Shown: in pieces, positions 44,251-56,476 of the stretch
Position numbering within the stretch: the first letter of the stretch is position 1
How the letters are laid out: each line of letters opens with the position of its first letter
Origin: Rhyacophila brunnea
Taxonomy: Eukaryota; Arthropoda; Insecta; Trichoptera; Rhyacophilidae
Direction of reading: 5' to 3'
DNA length: 64,000 nt
Assembly: GCA_022495005.1 (NCBI GenBank)
Contig: JAGYXB010001615.1
Location: 1 to 64,000 of the forward strand
Made by a program: the position numbers and the translations under genes
The notes under the pieces: generated by a model
What the model saw: the letters and a program-made list of their open reading frames with translations, nothing else
Told to the model about the DNA's origin: nothing
Databases searched by the model: none

Positions 44251-44554
44251 AGGTCGGGATTTAATACCTCCGAGTATATTGAGAATCATATTTTTTTTAG
44301 TTATGTATTGTTCTGTTTTGATTGTGTAATGCAGTGATTATAGTATATAAGCAAGGTCGTCATAGTAAATTAATTGTTATGCAATTTATATAGACTTACC
44401 ATACGTTTGACGACCCCTGAAGTGCCGGTCGGGTTGTCATTATAGTACCGACGTATTACGAATCGACTCACAATAAATCGATAATTTAAGAAAATCTATA
44501 TATTGAGACACATAGGTACATATTAAACTGAGGTTTATTATAGATGCCGTCATA

Positions 44555-45108
44555 CAGATGCGAAGGGTGGAGGTAGGCTGTTAAGATCCGCCATAAATAG
44601 TGTACATTAAACTTTGCTAGTCAAACGTATTTGTTTTTATTGAACCGAGACTACAATTTACAGATGGTATTGGTTAGTTTTTAAAATTCAGTTAAACCGT
44701 GAGAAAACCAAGTCATAATTAAAAAATACTCGTCTATCTATAAAATATCTAAAATTATGAAACTAAATCATACGTAACTTAGGATATTTTGTAAATAGAA
44801 TTATATTTTTTAATCTATCATAGTTTGGTTTAGGCAGGGTTTAATGAATTAAAAAAAAATGTGTAATAAATATTATGTTTTCTAAATCCAACGAAAACAA
44901 ATAAGTATGAATGAAAAAGTGCGCCCAAAATATTATATACCAAAACTATTATGGTTTGGTTTAGGCAGGGATTAATTGATTTTTAAAAACTAACCAATAC
45001 CATCTGTAAATTGTAGTCTCGGTTCAATAAAAACAAATACGTTTGACTAGCAAAGTTTAATGTACACTATTTATGGCGCATCTTAACAGCCTACCTCCAC
45101 CCTTCGCT
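44555..45108. mobile_element. Family B MITE, copy B3
   Basis: CAGATGCGAAGGGTGGAGGT to ACCTCCACCCTTCGCTACGC, with the same 180-bp arms as B1 and B2 (CAATTTACAGATGGTATTGG and complement). The central part contains an extra arm repeat (GGTTTGGTTTAGGCAGG twice). Confidence 0.75.
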
Positions 45109-45399
45109 ACGCCGGGCGTCACATAATACAACACGAATTGTGTGAATTTTTGTTATTGTTATGACAGTTCAAAAATGAGGTTCTCGATTTTTTTTGTTTT
45201 GTCTTTATCTTCAAGCATTCATCTCAATAATGTTGTAAAGGAAAAAGGGTTCTGTATTCAGCCCATTCCACTGTAACACAATATGTAACTCGATGGATCA
45301 ACATAATATAAAAATGTGTACTATAGAGACACCAAAACTACACACATTTGTGATGACTGGACAAATCGATTTTCCTTTATGATAGGTAGAAATTGGGTG

Positions 45400-45720
45400 A
45401 CGATATGGATGTTGTTTTCTTTCGTCCCGATTCAGCCCTGCGGCCGCACCGCATAATAGCGTGTTTGCAGATGCAATGTCTAATTTTAGCTCGCAGGGAC
45501 TCTCGTCGCCTTTGAAGCCTTCCTTTTTCTCAACGAACTCCGCTTGTAATCGGGCCGGGGCCGACCGCTGAGCTCACCATATTACGACAACCTGGAGAAT
45601 CGCCAGTCATTTCGATTGTCTTCGTCTTCGTCCGCCACGCGAGGCCGTGGAATTATAGCAGACCACAACATCGCTGGGGATGGTGTTGTCGTACGATTTC
45701 GTAAAACTTAGCATTTGTTA
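45400..45720. other. GC-richer stretch, unassigned
   Basis: Contains GGGCCGGGGCCGACCGCTGA and other GC-rich text. No coding frame of note and no recognised repeat ends. Confidence 0.25.
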
Positions 45721-45749
45721 AATGACAAAGAATGGATAGATAATAATAT

Positions 45750-46236
45750 GAGGCGCCCAGTATCAAAGTGGGTCAAAGGCACTTTTCAGCGTTATTTATT
45801 TACATTTTAATGCCAAAAAAATCTTTATATCAATATCTACCATTCTTACATATTACGGGCAGAACCTATGCTAAATCGACTTTTAAAATATACCTAAATG
45901 AAAATCAAAACGGCCAAAGTCAATATGGCCGCCATTACACATCTTTCGTTTGCAAGACCTGAAAGATCATCACTTATTATCAAAAACTGCCTAAAACTAG
46001 TATAGAACTAGAATAGCCAGTATCAAAAGTAGCCGAGAGCATATTTTAGATGTCAAATTGAGCTTAGTAAAGTTACACTTAAATTTACTATTTAAAAGTA
46101 TTCAGGAAAGGTTATAGTATATTAAGAAACATATTATAATATACATAATACATTGTCAAAAGTATAACTACAGTTTTCCGCCCTTCCTGTAAAAAACATC
46201 AAGGTACCTTTGGCCCACTTTGATACTGGGCGCCTC
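45750..46236. mobile_element. MITE with 30-bp near-perfect TIRs
   Basis: GAGGCGCCCAGTATCAAAGT then GGGTCAAAGG at the left, and the inverted GAGGCGCCCAGTATCAAAGT then GGGCCAAAGG at the right. Flanked by ATAT on both sides, possibly a duplication. 487 bp, non-coding. Confidence 0.85.
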
Positions 46237-46274
46237 ATATACACTAACCCAATTAAGTAACTCATTATAACGTA

Positions 46275-46625
46275 ATATCGCCTGTACAAGTGCATGGATT
46301 TACTGACAGCAATAGTGCGTATTTAAAAGTATCGTGACAATAACTATTTGACAGGTCGTAAAAATCGGATAACCTCAGAATGAGTGCCTTCGTGGTGTCA
46401 TTCGTTTTTTTGGCGGCAGGTTCGCCACTATCGTTCTACTGCGCAGGCGCAGATCGAAAAAATCCCAACTGTCTCATGAACATTCAGAAGCTTCCGAACT
46501 TTCTTGATTAATGCATGCAATCTTGCAACTGCAAGATAATACATGTTTACACGTACATTTTATTGTTATGGCCGCGATAATACTTACTGTCGGCAGTAAA
46601 TCCATGCATCTGTAAACGGGGTATA
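46275..46625 (+). mobile_element. Family A MITE, copy A4 (uninterrupted)
   Basis: ATCGCCTGTACAAGTGCATG to CAGTAAATCCATGCATCTGT then AAACGGGGTA. About 350 bp without insertion and therefore the reference for the family. TIR core: GCATGGATTTACTG / CAGTAAATCCATGC. Confidence 0.8.
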
Positions 46626-46639
46626 ATATTATAAGTATA

Positions 46640-49600
46640 TTGTGTATAAAATGGTATGTATAACATGGTAATTATATATTTTTTAATGTTGAAATTTAGC
46701 CAAATTTACGAACGAGCCAATTTAAAACTCCATTAGAAAGTTTTACAGATTTTTTTAAATTATGAAATGTCATGTGTACAATAAACTACTTAAATGTATA
46801 ATGGACGCATTGACATAATTTGGAAAATAGCTTCAATCTATGTAATAAAATCTGGCTACATTTTAATTTTATATTAATAGCGCTTAAAATAATATTATTT
46901 TATAGTATTCAAATAATATTTTAAGTGATTATTTAATCTTTATTCACGTGACGGTAAAAGATAGAGGATCATAATGATACAAATATATTATTTCCTACAA
47001 AGTTTACCGACTGTTTAGTCATAGGCCGTTAACATAGCTCGTTTTCTTCATTTTTTATATTTAATCGGCACCGAATTGGAAAGCGTCTAATGTAGTGGAT
47101 ATGGACAGGTGGAGAGAGTAATTGAAGGAAACCAGGACCTATCCTGGGATGTCACGATTTTGATGGTAACTGTAAGTTTTCTTGGCGTTTTGGCTCATCA
47201 TTAAGATGAATTGATAGTTTTTACGTGTTAATTGACTTCGTTACTTACAAAAATACTCACAAAGATTTACGTTCTGAAGGTGTTGCCTAAAGCCTTTAAT
47301 CGAAGTGGTTTATTTTGGTTTGCGGCAAGATCGCGATGCTTAGTACACCCTCCAGTCGATATCATAAATAATTACAATGCATATTTCATCGGACGGTTTG
47401 GTGCGCGAAATATTCAGGCACTGGCCTCCTGCCACGCTCTGCCAAAATCGAACGTGGAAACAACATGTTATTAGTTCGGGGGGCTTCGACCCCTCCCCGA
47501 AACTCCTGAGAACCTTCACTGGCCATTATTAACACTTTATTCGCTCTATGTTATTAAATGCGACCTGTTCAATGAATCAAATACATCGGTTTGCGTCATT
47601 TTTAATAGGGATGAAAATACAAGCGAAGGGATGGGAGATGGCAGAGGTCTATAATATATCCATCAGTAGGCAGAAGGTTTAAGAAAAAAGATTGTAAGTT
47701 GTGCTTGCTATCTTATTGGATAATTTATTTATTGTGGAACAACGTGACACCTTGTCAGTAGAGTAAGTATACGTTTTATAACTGCACTTTTTGCATTTTT
47801 TACTACACTGATACGCCTCTTTGCTTGATTACCTCGCATAAAATTAGATCGAATGATATTCAATTTTATTAATATATCTAGTAATAAATAAATAAATATG
47901 TAACAAAAATATTTTTAGAATATTACATCATATTCATTCTAGCGCCAGAGTGCAAAGTTATGAAGTATTACTCTACCTAATATAATAAGTTCACTAGACT
48001 TCGACTTCCATATCGAGACGTATACGTCACTGCGGCCGTTTCTGGAACTAAAACCATTATTATTACACCGTCAGCATGTTAAAGACGCGTGGCGTAATAT
48101 TTAAATCGCAAACAGCGCCATGACATAGTGTTAATATGTAGAAGCCGAACAGTATACCTATTATTTAGTTTTTGGGAAGTCACCATATCTTCTTTGATCA
48201 ACGTTTGGGGTTGGTTCCACAGGCTGTTCTCGAGAGATAAAACGAATATTTGTGAGAAAAATATTTTAAAACGACGATATCTGCGTATTTGTAGGATATA
48301 TTTTTTACTTTGTTTAATCTGAATGCAACGTTTCCAAATCGTTTTTTCTGACCATGTTATCAAGATTATACAAAATATAAATGCCACCATAAATATTAAC
48401 TTCTTAATTTAAACTACAAGGTTCTAAGTGATTATTTTTGACAAAACAAACCTAACAATGATGTAGTATTAATTCTAGGGTGCCTCATTGTTACTTTTGT
48501 TTCGTCAAAACTAAAGCACCTTGTGTTTCCTACACTCGCGGTTTGCTCGGTTAAAATGTATACATGCATACCAAATACGTAAAAAAGGGAACAATCATTA
48601 TAAGTTGTAATTATATTATAATGAAACTCGTTTTGTACCTAGAGTATCTTAATTAACGTACAGTAATAACTGTTCCTTTTTATTTGAGCATAACTGATTA
48701 CTTACAAGTTAATTTTTCGTTTATTTCCTGTATGTACTGAAATTGCAAAATAAATGTTCTATAGAATTCGCAATATTTTTTTCCCTGCGCAGGCAATACT
48801 TTAAAGTTCTCATTATATTGTGATGTTAAAATATCCTTTTCTGAACGTCCGTCGGACAGCGATCACGATCTGCATTGTGCGTAAATGCATATTCGGTTTG
48901 GTGGTTTTTTTTTTGTATGAAAAAAAGACTGCCATAATTCTCGCCTTTCGAAGGAATGCAATAAATCAAAAACCACTGTAGGTACAAGCCTGTAGTATCA
49001 GACCGCGGGCTGTTGAACTGATCGACATTGTATCACACTGTTATCTTTTCTGCCAAAAACCAAGGCCGGATTACGGCACGGGTTTTACGAGCAACAGATT
49101 AGAGGCCTCTGCCTGCCATCTGGAGGCTCTCAAGGCATATTTTCAATAATCAATCGGCACTATAACATATTGTGGATCTTGGCAGCAATTGCCTTCAATT
49201 TCCTTTGCATGTCTTCAAGTTCTCTTCCACCATCTTAGCCACAGGAATGCGGTGTTATCTTCCCTTCCGGTTTATTGAAGTAGAGCATTTTGTGTGGTAT
49301 TATTGCATGAGTCGACAGTGAGATCATCGTAATATTATATTCTCTTTCTGTAATATCCTGGTTGCCATTATTGTATCTATCATGTTTAAGAGGATTTACT
49401 CGGATAGTCTTGAGCTTAAATTTGCATCAGACATTTTTCACTTTAAGAACTTTTTTGGGCATTTTGTTTAATTTAAACATAAGCATGAAACACTATAAGG
49501 TTGTTAACCACTCGCACGTGTTTTTTTAAACGATAATCTGACTAGACAAGATGAAACAGCTAAAGAATATACTTAGATCCGGCACAACGACTAAAGATTT

Positions 49601-50455
49601 GCCCTCATGGTAATTGACAGCGATGTTCTTGGGAACTGACAATTTACTGGCGTTTTCTAGAAATTTGTTTCCAAAAAAATATTCAAAGTAAATGTTTGAA
49701 TTTTAAATGTTAGTTAGGCCTGTACACATATTACTGGGTAGGGCTCACAGTATCTGTAGCCCAGGGGCCTACAAAGTCTTAACGCGACCCTGCCTGTAAC
49801 CTATGTATTTACATTATGGTTATAGGTAGTATACACTTTTGACAGTGTAGTGACACTATTGCCTGTACTAAATATTAAATAAATAGCATTATTTCTGGTC
49901 AAATCAATTTCCGAAGCCATTTGCTCGACTGATTATGTCCTTGCTCAGGATCAAATACACATTTGAATGTGAGCTGCACGATTCGATTTCGAGATCCACG
50001 GGGTGGGGGGAAGGCATTCTGCATTACATTTATGAAACTAATATCGGTAGGTACTTGTACATAATATTGATTGCAATACCGAATGAAAATACTAATACCT
50101 AATAATTATTGAAAATAATTGGAAAAAACAGAAGTAGGTATCTACCAATAAATATAATATCTATTTATATGTAAAAAATCTCTTTCTTCTTCTTATTGTG
50201 CTTCCCATTGTGCTTCCCATTGATTCATTGTGCTTCCCATTGATCTTTCCTTGAATGACAAGTTGGGGAATGCTGTATTTTTGTCCTCTCTCTTTAACAT
50301 ATTAATATTTTATAGCATGTGTCATTGCTGGTCACCAAGGACGATGCAGGGCCACGGAAGTAAACCAAACATCGCGTAACCTACCAGTCCTGTTAAGCCT
50401 TTTATGTTAATTAATACATTTTGTTTCCACTGTCTATACCTAATATATCGGTGTT
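46640..50455. other. 3.8 kb without recognisable features
   Basis: AT-rich sequence with scattered short ORFs. A short imperfect tandem (GTGCTTCCCATT, three times at 50199-50242) is the only structure I note. Confidence 0.4.
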
Positions 50456-50459
50456 GTCT

Positions 50460-50534
50460 GATTTTTAAAACCAGTATTTCGGTATCGATAAATACTGGGA
50501 TATCGGTTTTTAAATACCGGTATTGCAATCCCTA
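50460..50534. mobile_element. Right-end fragment of the TAGGGATTGCAAT hAT MITE
   Basis: TTTTTAAATACCGGTATTGC then AATCCCTA matches the right end of the element at 31807-32440. The left end is missing. Confidence 0.65.
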
Positions 50535-50636
50535 GTACATACGCTTAATAACTTGCCATACTAACGCGAGTCACTAACATTTTATAATTTGAATCAAAAT
50601 AATCGATATTGTTTTTGTATAATTATAATATTATAT

Positions 50637-50977
50637 TAGATGGAGAGGTGCATGTTGGGCATCACGCGAAAGGACCGTAAGAAAAACGAATGGGTTAGGA
50701 AGCAGACAAGAGTACGCGATGTAATAGCGGTCAAACAGCTGAAATGGAGATGGGCGGGGCACATTGCTCGCCGAAAGGACGGCCGCTGGACAAATGCCGT
50801 CATCCAATGGTACCCAAGGGGTACGAAACGGCCACAGGGTCGCCCTAAAAGCCGCTGGATTGACGAACTGGTAAAGTTCGGCGGAAATACGTGGCAGCGA
50901 ACAACACAGGACCGAGAGAGTTGGAGAAAGCTTGGGGAGGCCTTCATCCAGCAGTGGATTGACCCCGGCTGATGATG
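50637..50977 (+). mobile_element. 5'-truncated RTE-like LINE with 12-bp duplication
   Basis: ATAATATTATAT stands on both sides (50625-50636 and 50978-50989). The insert holds only the 3' end of a reverse-transcriptase ORF and a short GATGATG tail, as is typical of truncated RTE-type insertions. Confidence 0.85.
50640..50972 (+). pseudogene. RTE-type reverse transcriptase, C-terminal tail
   Basis: 110 residues to a TGA: MERCMLGITRKDRKKNEWVR, DVIAVKQLKWRWAGHIARRK, DGRWTNAVIQWYPRGTKRPQ, GRPKSRWIDELVKFGG and WRKLGEAFIQQW. The order RMLG-RKDR-N, LKW-WAGHIAR-DGRW and GRP--RW-D is the conserved C-terminus of arthropod endonuclease-reverse transcriptase ORFs of the RTE type. The frame is undamaged, so the insertion is young, but the enzyme domains are absent. 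Confidence 0.88.
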
Positions 50978-50999
50978 ATAATATTATATAAGGGAAATG

Positions 51000-53580
51000 G
51001 AAAAAGTTACATGAATTGGCAAACACGACCTCGTTTTGATGTTTTACTGCCATTTTATTGAGACATGTAACCTATCTAGATGGCAAAATTTATTGATTTT
51101 CACCCGAAGGACATCTGGCGGTGTAGACTCAAGGCGGCATGGTTTTCACGAAAGGGTGCCGATAAGATTGATAATCATGGTGGATTTTGACATCGCTTGT
51201 GGTTATTTTAAATATTGCTGCTGTCTTAAAGGTTTTTAAATATTGATTTCTCCTTGTGTGGTCTCAATATTGCGAAGTTTCGCTTCATCATTTAAATTTA
51301 AACGGAATTAGAGAAACTTTTGAAACAGGAGAGACAATTTTGTGATATTTCGCACATTAAAGATCCGTTATTTTTAGTGATGTATCTACATACCTCCATT
51401 ATTATTCTTATATATATTCTTTGTTTTTCGCTATTTCTAGTTTTAAAATAGTATTTACTTTTTTTAATACCCAAAACGGTTTTTTTTTTTAAATCTTTCT
51501 TTTTATTTAAGTTTGAGTTACTGCTGTTTATCATTATTATAGAGAACAAAAAATACAAATTTTAATATGGTAATACTTAACTCATTTTCACATAATTTTG
51601 ACTTACCGATGTATACTTCTTACTTACAGATAATTAACACTGGATGTTATATAATATTGGATATCCAGATTCTCTGAAAATGGTTGAAAAATAATCTGAT
51701 TGAATGCATTGTTTGTAGCGAAAATAGTAGGTTGCTACAATCCCATTTTACGCGATTACCCGTCGAACCAATGGCGGTTTAGTCATTTATTTAGTGGAAG
51801 CCAGCGGCAAACAAATATCTGATATACTGGATTATTTATTTTGTTCGGTTAGGTTAGGTTATCATTATTGAATTTATGGATTTTGCCGAAATCGGCAATG
51901 AAAAATACCGCTGTGCCCGCCTGGCTTCCAGTAAACAGAATTGTACCAAAAAAACTTTAAAGCTTGTAATAGTTAATTAATGCAAAGCGTGCTTTCAATC
52001 TCTATGCGGTTCTGGAAAATAAAGCTAATGAATGGTACACGTGTGAATTTTGCTACAAATGAATTTGCAATGCGAAATCACTCGCGGTATTTTTTCGCAG
52101 TTGCGATCTAACAAATCAGAAATATCTACAATGCATTTTCACGACTTACCTACCATTGGTACTTATTGAAAAGTTAGAAATAGTCACATGTGTTGTGTTT
52201 TTCTACCTTTTAACAGTCGATAGGTAATATAAAACCTCTGTCTGCATGAAATTAGGTAGAATATATCGATTTCTAATATTATATCTACAGACAAATCGAA
52301 TAGGTACCTATGCAATTGTATGTTTTTAAATGCGACTAATTTTTATTAAACTACACATTTATTGTGCATTGAACACGAGGCAATGTCATGGTAGGTATCC
52401 CTTTTCCACCAAAGTGTAGTGTAGTTGAGTTCGGTTTCGTTGTGGTTTTTACGCCGCATCGTGCTGTACGTATTGTGTTATTGGTACGCATCTACAGGCT
52501 AAATATATTTAAAATAATAATATTTAAAATGTAGTGTTGTGGATATAAATGCACTGACACGTATTAGTCACTTACGTTTTAAAGAACCTTATAAAATGGA
52601 AATCATTTTTTATTATTTTTACCTTTAAAAAAATTTAAAACTCGTGTAACTTTTACAAACTATCACAGTTCTTCAGATTTGGCAAAAAAAAGATACAAAT
52701 GCTATTGAACTTAATATTACTTATTTGAGGAAAAGATATTTTGAATGAGATTTGACTTACGTTTAACCAATGAAGGAACACAGAATTTTTGAAATTTTAG
52801 GAAAAACAAAAGATTTAATGTCTTGATTTTTAGTATAGATTCGCTTAATAATACCTACATCTACAATATGGAATACAATGTGATGCGAAAGCCTCGTTAT
52901 TCAATGATAAACTGTGTATGGGAATTGGTGATATGTTCGCATGGTCAGAAACAAAACTCGCGTAACAATTTGAGATTTGTGTCATATTATATTTGCGTGT
53001 ATTCTGAGACAGAGTAAAGATATTAAAATATGGCTGTCATTGTAAATTCTTCTTTCATTTTCCACCCTTAAATACTCGACTTTCCAGACGTTGTCTCTGC
53101 CGTGAAGTCTTAACCTTCCAATAGGTCCCTTCCCACGAGCCATGTGAAGTTGTCAAGCGTCGTCTTTCGAATTTAAGAGCCATTCAATCGTCACAGATTT
53201 TATAGTTCGCCAATGTACCGGATTCTCCATTCTCCCACCGTTCACGGATCCATGAATGCTCACAGATTTATACCTGAAGTACCTGTCTCAGCAGTTGTCA
53301 CTGGTATGGTCAAGGATTCCTCTGTAGAATTGTTGTATACATAAATCACTATTTTCGTTTTTCTGTGTATATTTCTGGATCTTAGAATCGGTTGGATGGA
53401 AAACTAAGTTTTATTCTCTGTAACCATTTGTTTGATGACTTCGATGGACTCGTTGTTTTTTAACGAGCCATGCTCCTTCAATTTTTTTTAAAATTCCTTC
53501 CTTCTTTCACCCAGTCACGCGCTAGCGTTGGGGCATAGGGTTGCCATGCCAGACCTGCAGCGCGTATGTCGCTTTTGTAG
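51000..53580. other. Stretch without recognisable genes
   Basis: AT-rich. An insect-like GGTTAGGTTAGGTTA phrase near 51847 is too short to be telomeric. From 53050 the composition is more even and may be old retroelement. Confidence 0.35.
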
Positions 53581-53589
53581 CACTGCTGA

Positions 53590-53665
53590 AGGTGACGGAT
53601 GGTCGGCCACGGCGACGGAACCCTTGAGGTTGTGCCACAAGGATACGAAGTGCCGCATTCTCTGT
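53590..53665. repeat. Dispersed repeat shared with 23255-23345
   Basis: GTCGGCCACGGCGACGGAAC then CCTTGAGG and TGTGCCACAAGGATACGAAG match the 23 kb locus with scattered differences. Identity of the element is unknown. Confidence 0.6.
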
Positions 53666-54019
53666 TAAAAAAAATTAGGCACCTTTAAAAGCGATTGGTG
53701 GCTTAGCGTAGACAGTTAAAAAAGTCATCTTTAACATTTCTTTACGAGGAATCGTGAATAGTTCATGCAAGCATTGATCCAGAAAAAATGGTTAACATTT
53801 CCATTGAAGGAATTGATAACAAATCACTTAACTTTTTATTTATTTCGAATGGCGGCGGACCAATTTATATTTTTTTCTAAAATAAACTGCCAACAATTAT
53901 TTTCCACCATGAATGACCCTATTCCTAATTGTTATTGTCAGTGTCGTCGTATAAGTTTATGCGAGATAATTCCTTTATTGAAATAACGCTACAGCTTAAA
54001 TCGAGCCTTGGTTTACTTA

Positions 54020-54310
54020 ATTCTCCTTCTATAATTCCCAGTAGTCTCCAACTAGTCTTGCACTCCAAGCAGCGTGTCCTCTGACTTCATCGATCCAGCG
54101 GAGCCGTATTATTCCCACCTTTCACATTGCACCTTGACGTTTGGTGAGGATCCTTCTTGGAACCCTTGTTTAGCATACAGTGTACGTGTATCCGCTTCAT
54201 TCACTTTGTCTAATTCTGCAGGTTTCTTGCGTGGGTCCAAAAATCTTCCTCAGACTGTTTCTTTCAAAGGAATTCCACGTTTCGCTGTCATATCTACGTA
54301 TCTTATGACA
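54020..54310 (-). pseudogene. LINE reverse transcriptase C-terminal remnant
   Basis: Minus strand, broken reading: ERNSLRKIFGP, then a stretch with lost frame and stops, then IRWIDEVRGHAAWSARLV-like text from GGATCGATGAAGTCAGAGG. The pair LRKIFGP ... RWIDEV is the usual order at the C-terminus of RTE/CR1-type LINE ORFs. It differs from the fragment at 50640 and belongs to another family. Confidence 0.5.
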
Positions 54311-54479
54311 GTATTATCGTAGAGATATTTGTTCACACTCACACAGTTTGAAAAAGTACCTATGTATTATTTCAGTATTTTATGTTTTGAATAGTATGCT
54401 GTTACAGACTCACTATGTATATAGCTCAAGACTTTGGTGTTATTGTTAATATGAAACATGTTTGCGATTTTATTAATTT

Positions 54480-55052
54480 AATTGCGAAAAAATGTGTCGC
54501 GTGACGTCATTGACCCGCGTGTTTCATTGCGCAACCCTCCCCGCGCATTTCACGGCTGCCATTGCGCAAGAGCCTCATCCGCCGGAACTGGTTATCGCCC
54601 CCCTCGGAAGTGAACGGCTGGTGCGGTTCTCGGCCGCTCCGTCGCGAGTGGCGCCAGTGTGCCAGTGTTATTAGGCGGAGGCCGTGTCGCGCATACCTAC
54701 CCGTTGCGACGCAGGATTTATGTTTCCTCCGCGCTCTTTCTTGTCAACGACGATGGCTAATGCATTTAGTAATCTGGCATTTATAGATTTTACACACTAC
54801 TGCGTTGATATACGGCATACGCTATGCATGGTACACCCTCCATACAAAGTGTCAATACTAAAGATGAACGTTTTCCAGAATATGTCACACATCTGGCGAA
54901 AATCTGAAAAATACATATTTTCCACAGCTACTCTAAGAGCGTATATAAATAACACGGCAAATAATTTTCAACACTATGTGGAACGAAATTTCGGCTGCGT
55001 TGCCATTCGGAGAGGGATCGTCGACCTGTTCGCACGTCAATTTCTTTTGTGA
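54480..55052 (+). other. GC-rich segment and open frame near family F
   Basis: 54490-54760 is GC-rich. The + frame 54684-55052 (122 residues) ends NNTANNFQHYVERNFGCVAI then RRGIVDLFARQFLL. The same frame is open in copy F1 on its minus strand (TNNFQQSVGRHFALVANRRA), hinting that family F derives from a coding element. Protein family not recognised. Confidence 0.3.
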
Positions 55053-55306
55053 TGGAGTCGGATGAATATATTCTTAAATCGTGTAAAGATGACTAAAAAT
55101 CGTTCCGCATGTAATTGAAAAAGAAAACATGTCAATGAATATACTATTATTATTACGAATATAATAATAAACATAACATAAAAAGGACGCATGTTGCATT
55201 TTTATGACAAATTATATTTCGTTCGGCTAGCGTCATTTACACCCACGACCCGCAATCCGCGCATCGCCTAGTCACGATCTTTTTAGACCATGCCTCAGCT
55301 GAGGTA
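54960..55306 (-). mobile_element. Family F element, copy F2
   Basis: Inverted relative of F1: ATTTTCAACACTATGTGGAA, AAAGATGACTAAAAATCG, AAAACATGTCAATGAATATA and finally CGATCTTTTTAGACCATGCC then TCAGCTGAGGTATAG. Homology runs over about 350 bp. Confidence 0.6.
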
Positions 55307-55319
55307 TAGCCTTAACTAC

Positions 55320-56177
55320 ATACCATGTAGACACGTTGGTAGAATATGATAATAATGATGTAAGTATAGAAATGACCACAAATTTATGTTTGTTATGTGT
55401 AGGTATAGAGTTCATTTTAAACGACTTTCAAATTATGTATTCATCTGTTGACAAATTCTGATATGTTCACGATCGTTTATGAGGGGAGTTTTATTTTTTT
55501 CATTCCCTGCCTTAATTTAATACGTCATGGCAAAACTGGTGTCGAGACTGATCGATTATTTAACGTTTACCCTGAAAAATTATGTATTCGTACTTGTGAG
55601 CATTTAACGTAATCTTTAAGTGACACATCGCATATTCGTTATCTACAAAATAATACAGGTTGGTTGTTCCAAATTATTCAGTGGTAATTTGGTCTAAGTA
55701 TTTTATTTATACTATATGAAAATTTATGAACACCATTTGATGAACAATTCTCAAAGCCGTCCCTTAAACTGTGCCCTCTGAGCTACCGGGATTCTCGGTA
55801 CACGACTGTGGGAAACCGAATAATTCAGAATTAATCAATTTTTTTAATTTCGGTAAGTGTTGCCATGTGTACTAGATATTTTAGTGATATTATGATTAGA
55901 AAAATAAGAAAATATTTTTATCAATTTTACGCCACATATTTTTGGATGGAACACAAGATTTATTTTGTTTAGTTAATCATCGCTATCGCAATAAAGGCAA
56001 GGTCTACTATATACGTCACTTCTACGCGATATCACAAACAATAATAATATAACAAATTTCCACACATGCTTGGTGACGTGAAGAATCGTAGATAGTCGGT
56101 TACATCCTCGGACAATGTTCTTGTATGCCGGGTGAAAGGGGAGAGCGAGGTACTAAAATTTGTCCCGCATTTGGTTA
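55320..56177. other. Unassigned AT-rich stretch
   Basis: No gene, RNA or repeat end recognised. Confidence 0.4.
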
Positions 56178-56248
56178 GGTCACCGCCATCTTTAGATTAA
56201 TAAAGCCTGAGCATAACTTTTTGCACAAGCGACGAGTGGTCCACTGCC
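56178..56248. mobile_element. Family E left-end fragment
   Basis: CACCGCCATCTTTAGATTAA then TAAAGCCTGAGCATAACTTT and CGAGTGGTCCACTG match the left end of the element at 41166. The right end is absent. Confidence 0.7.
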
Positions 56249-56476
56249 ATACTATTTATTGATACGTACTTGCAAGCAGAGTTTGGTATTCTATAATGAC
56301 TGAAGAGTATAAAATAAGTTATTAGTTATTATCGTTTAGAATCAACTGTCACATTGACAAACGTCCTAGTGTATTATGATATTGTTATACACAGAAGAAG
56401 TTTACTTTGATCGTCACTCCAAATTATTAATAACACAGAACCACTAAATCAGATGAACTCCAAGGTCTCCAAGATA

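Noticed and set aside
44041..44340. Pro-rich + frame as a further SMG6 exon
   Set aside because: It does not resemble any SMG6 segment and its boundaries do not give a phase-1 acceptor continuing HLK.
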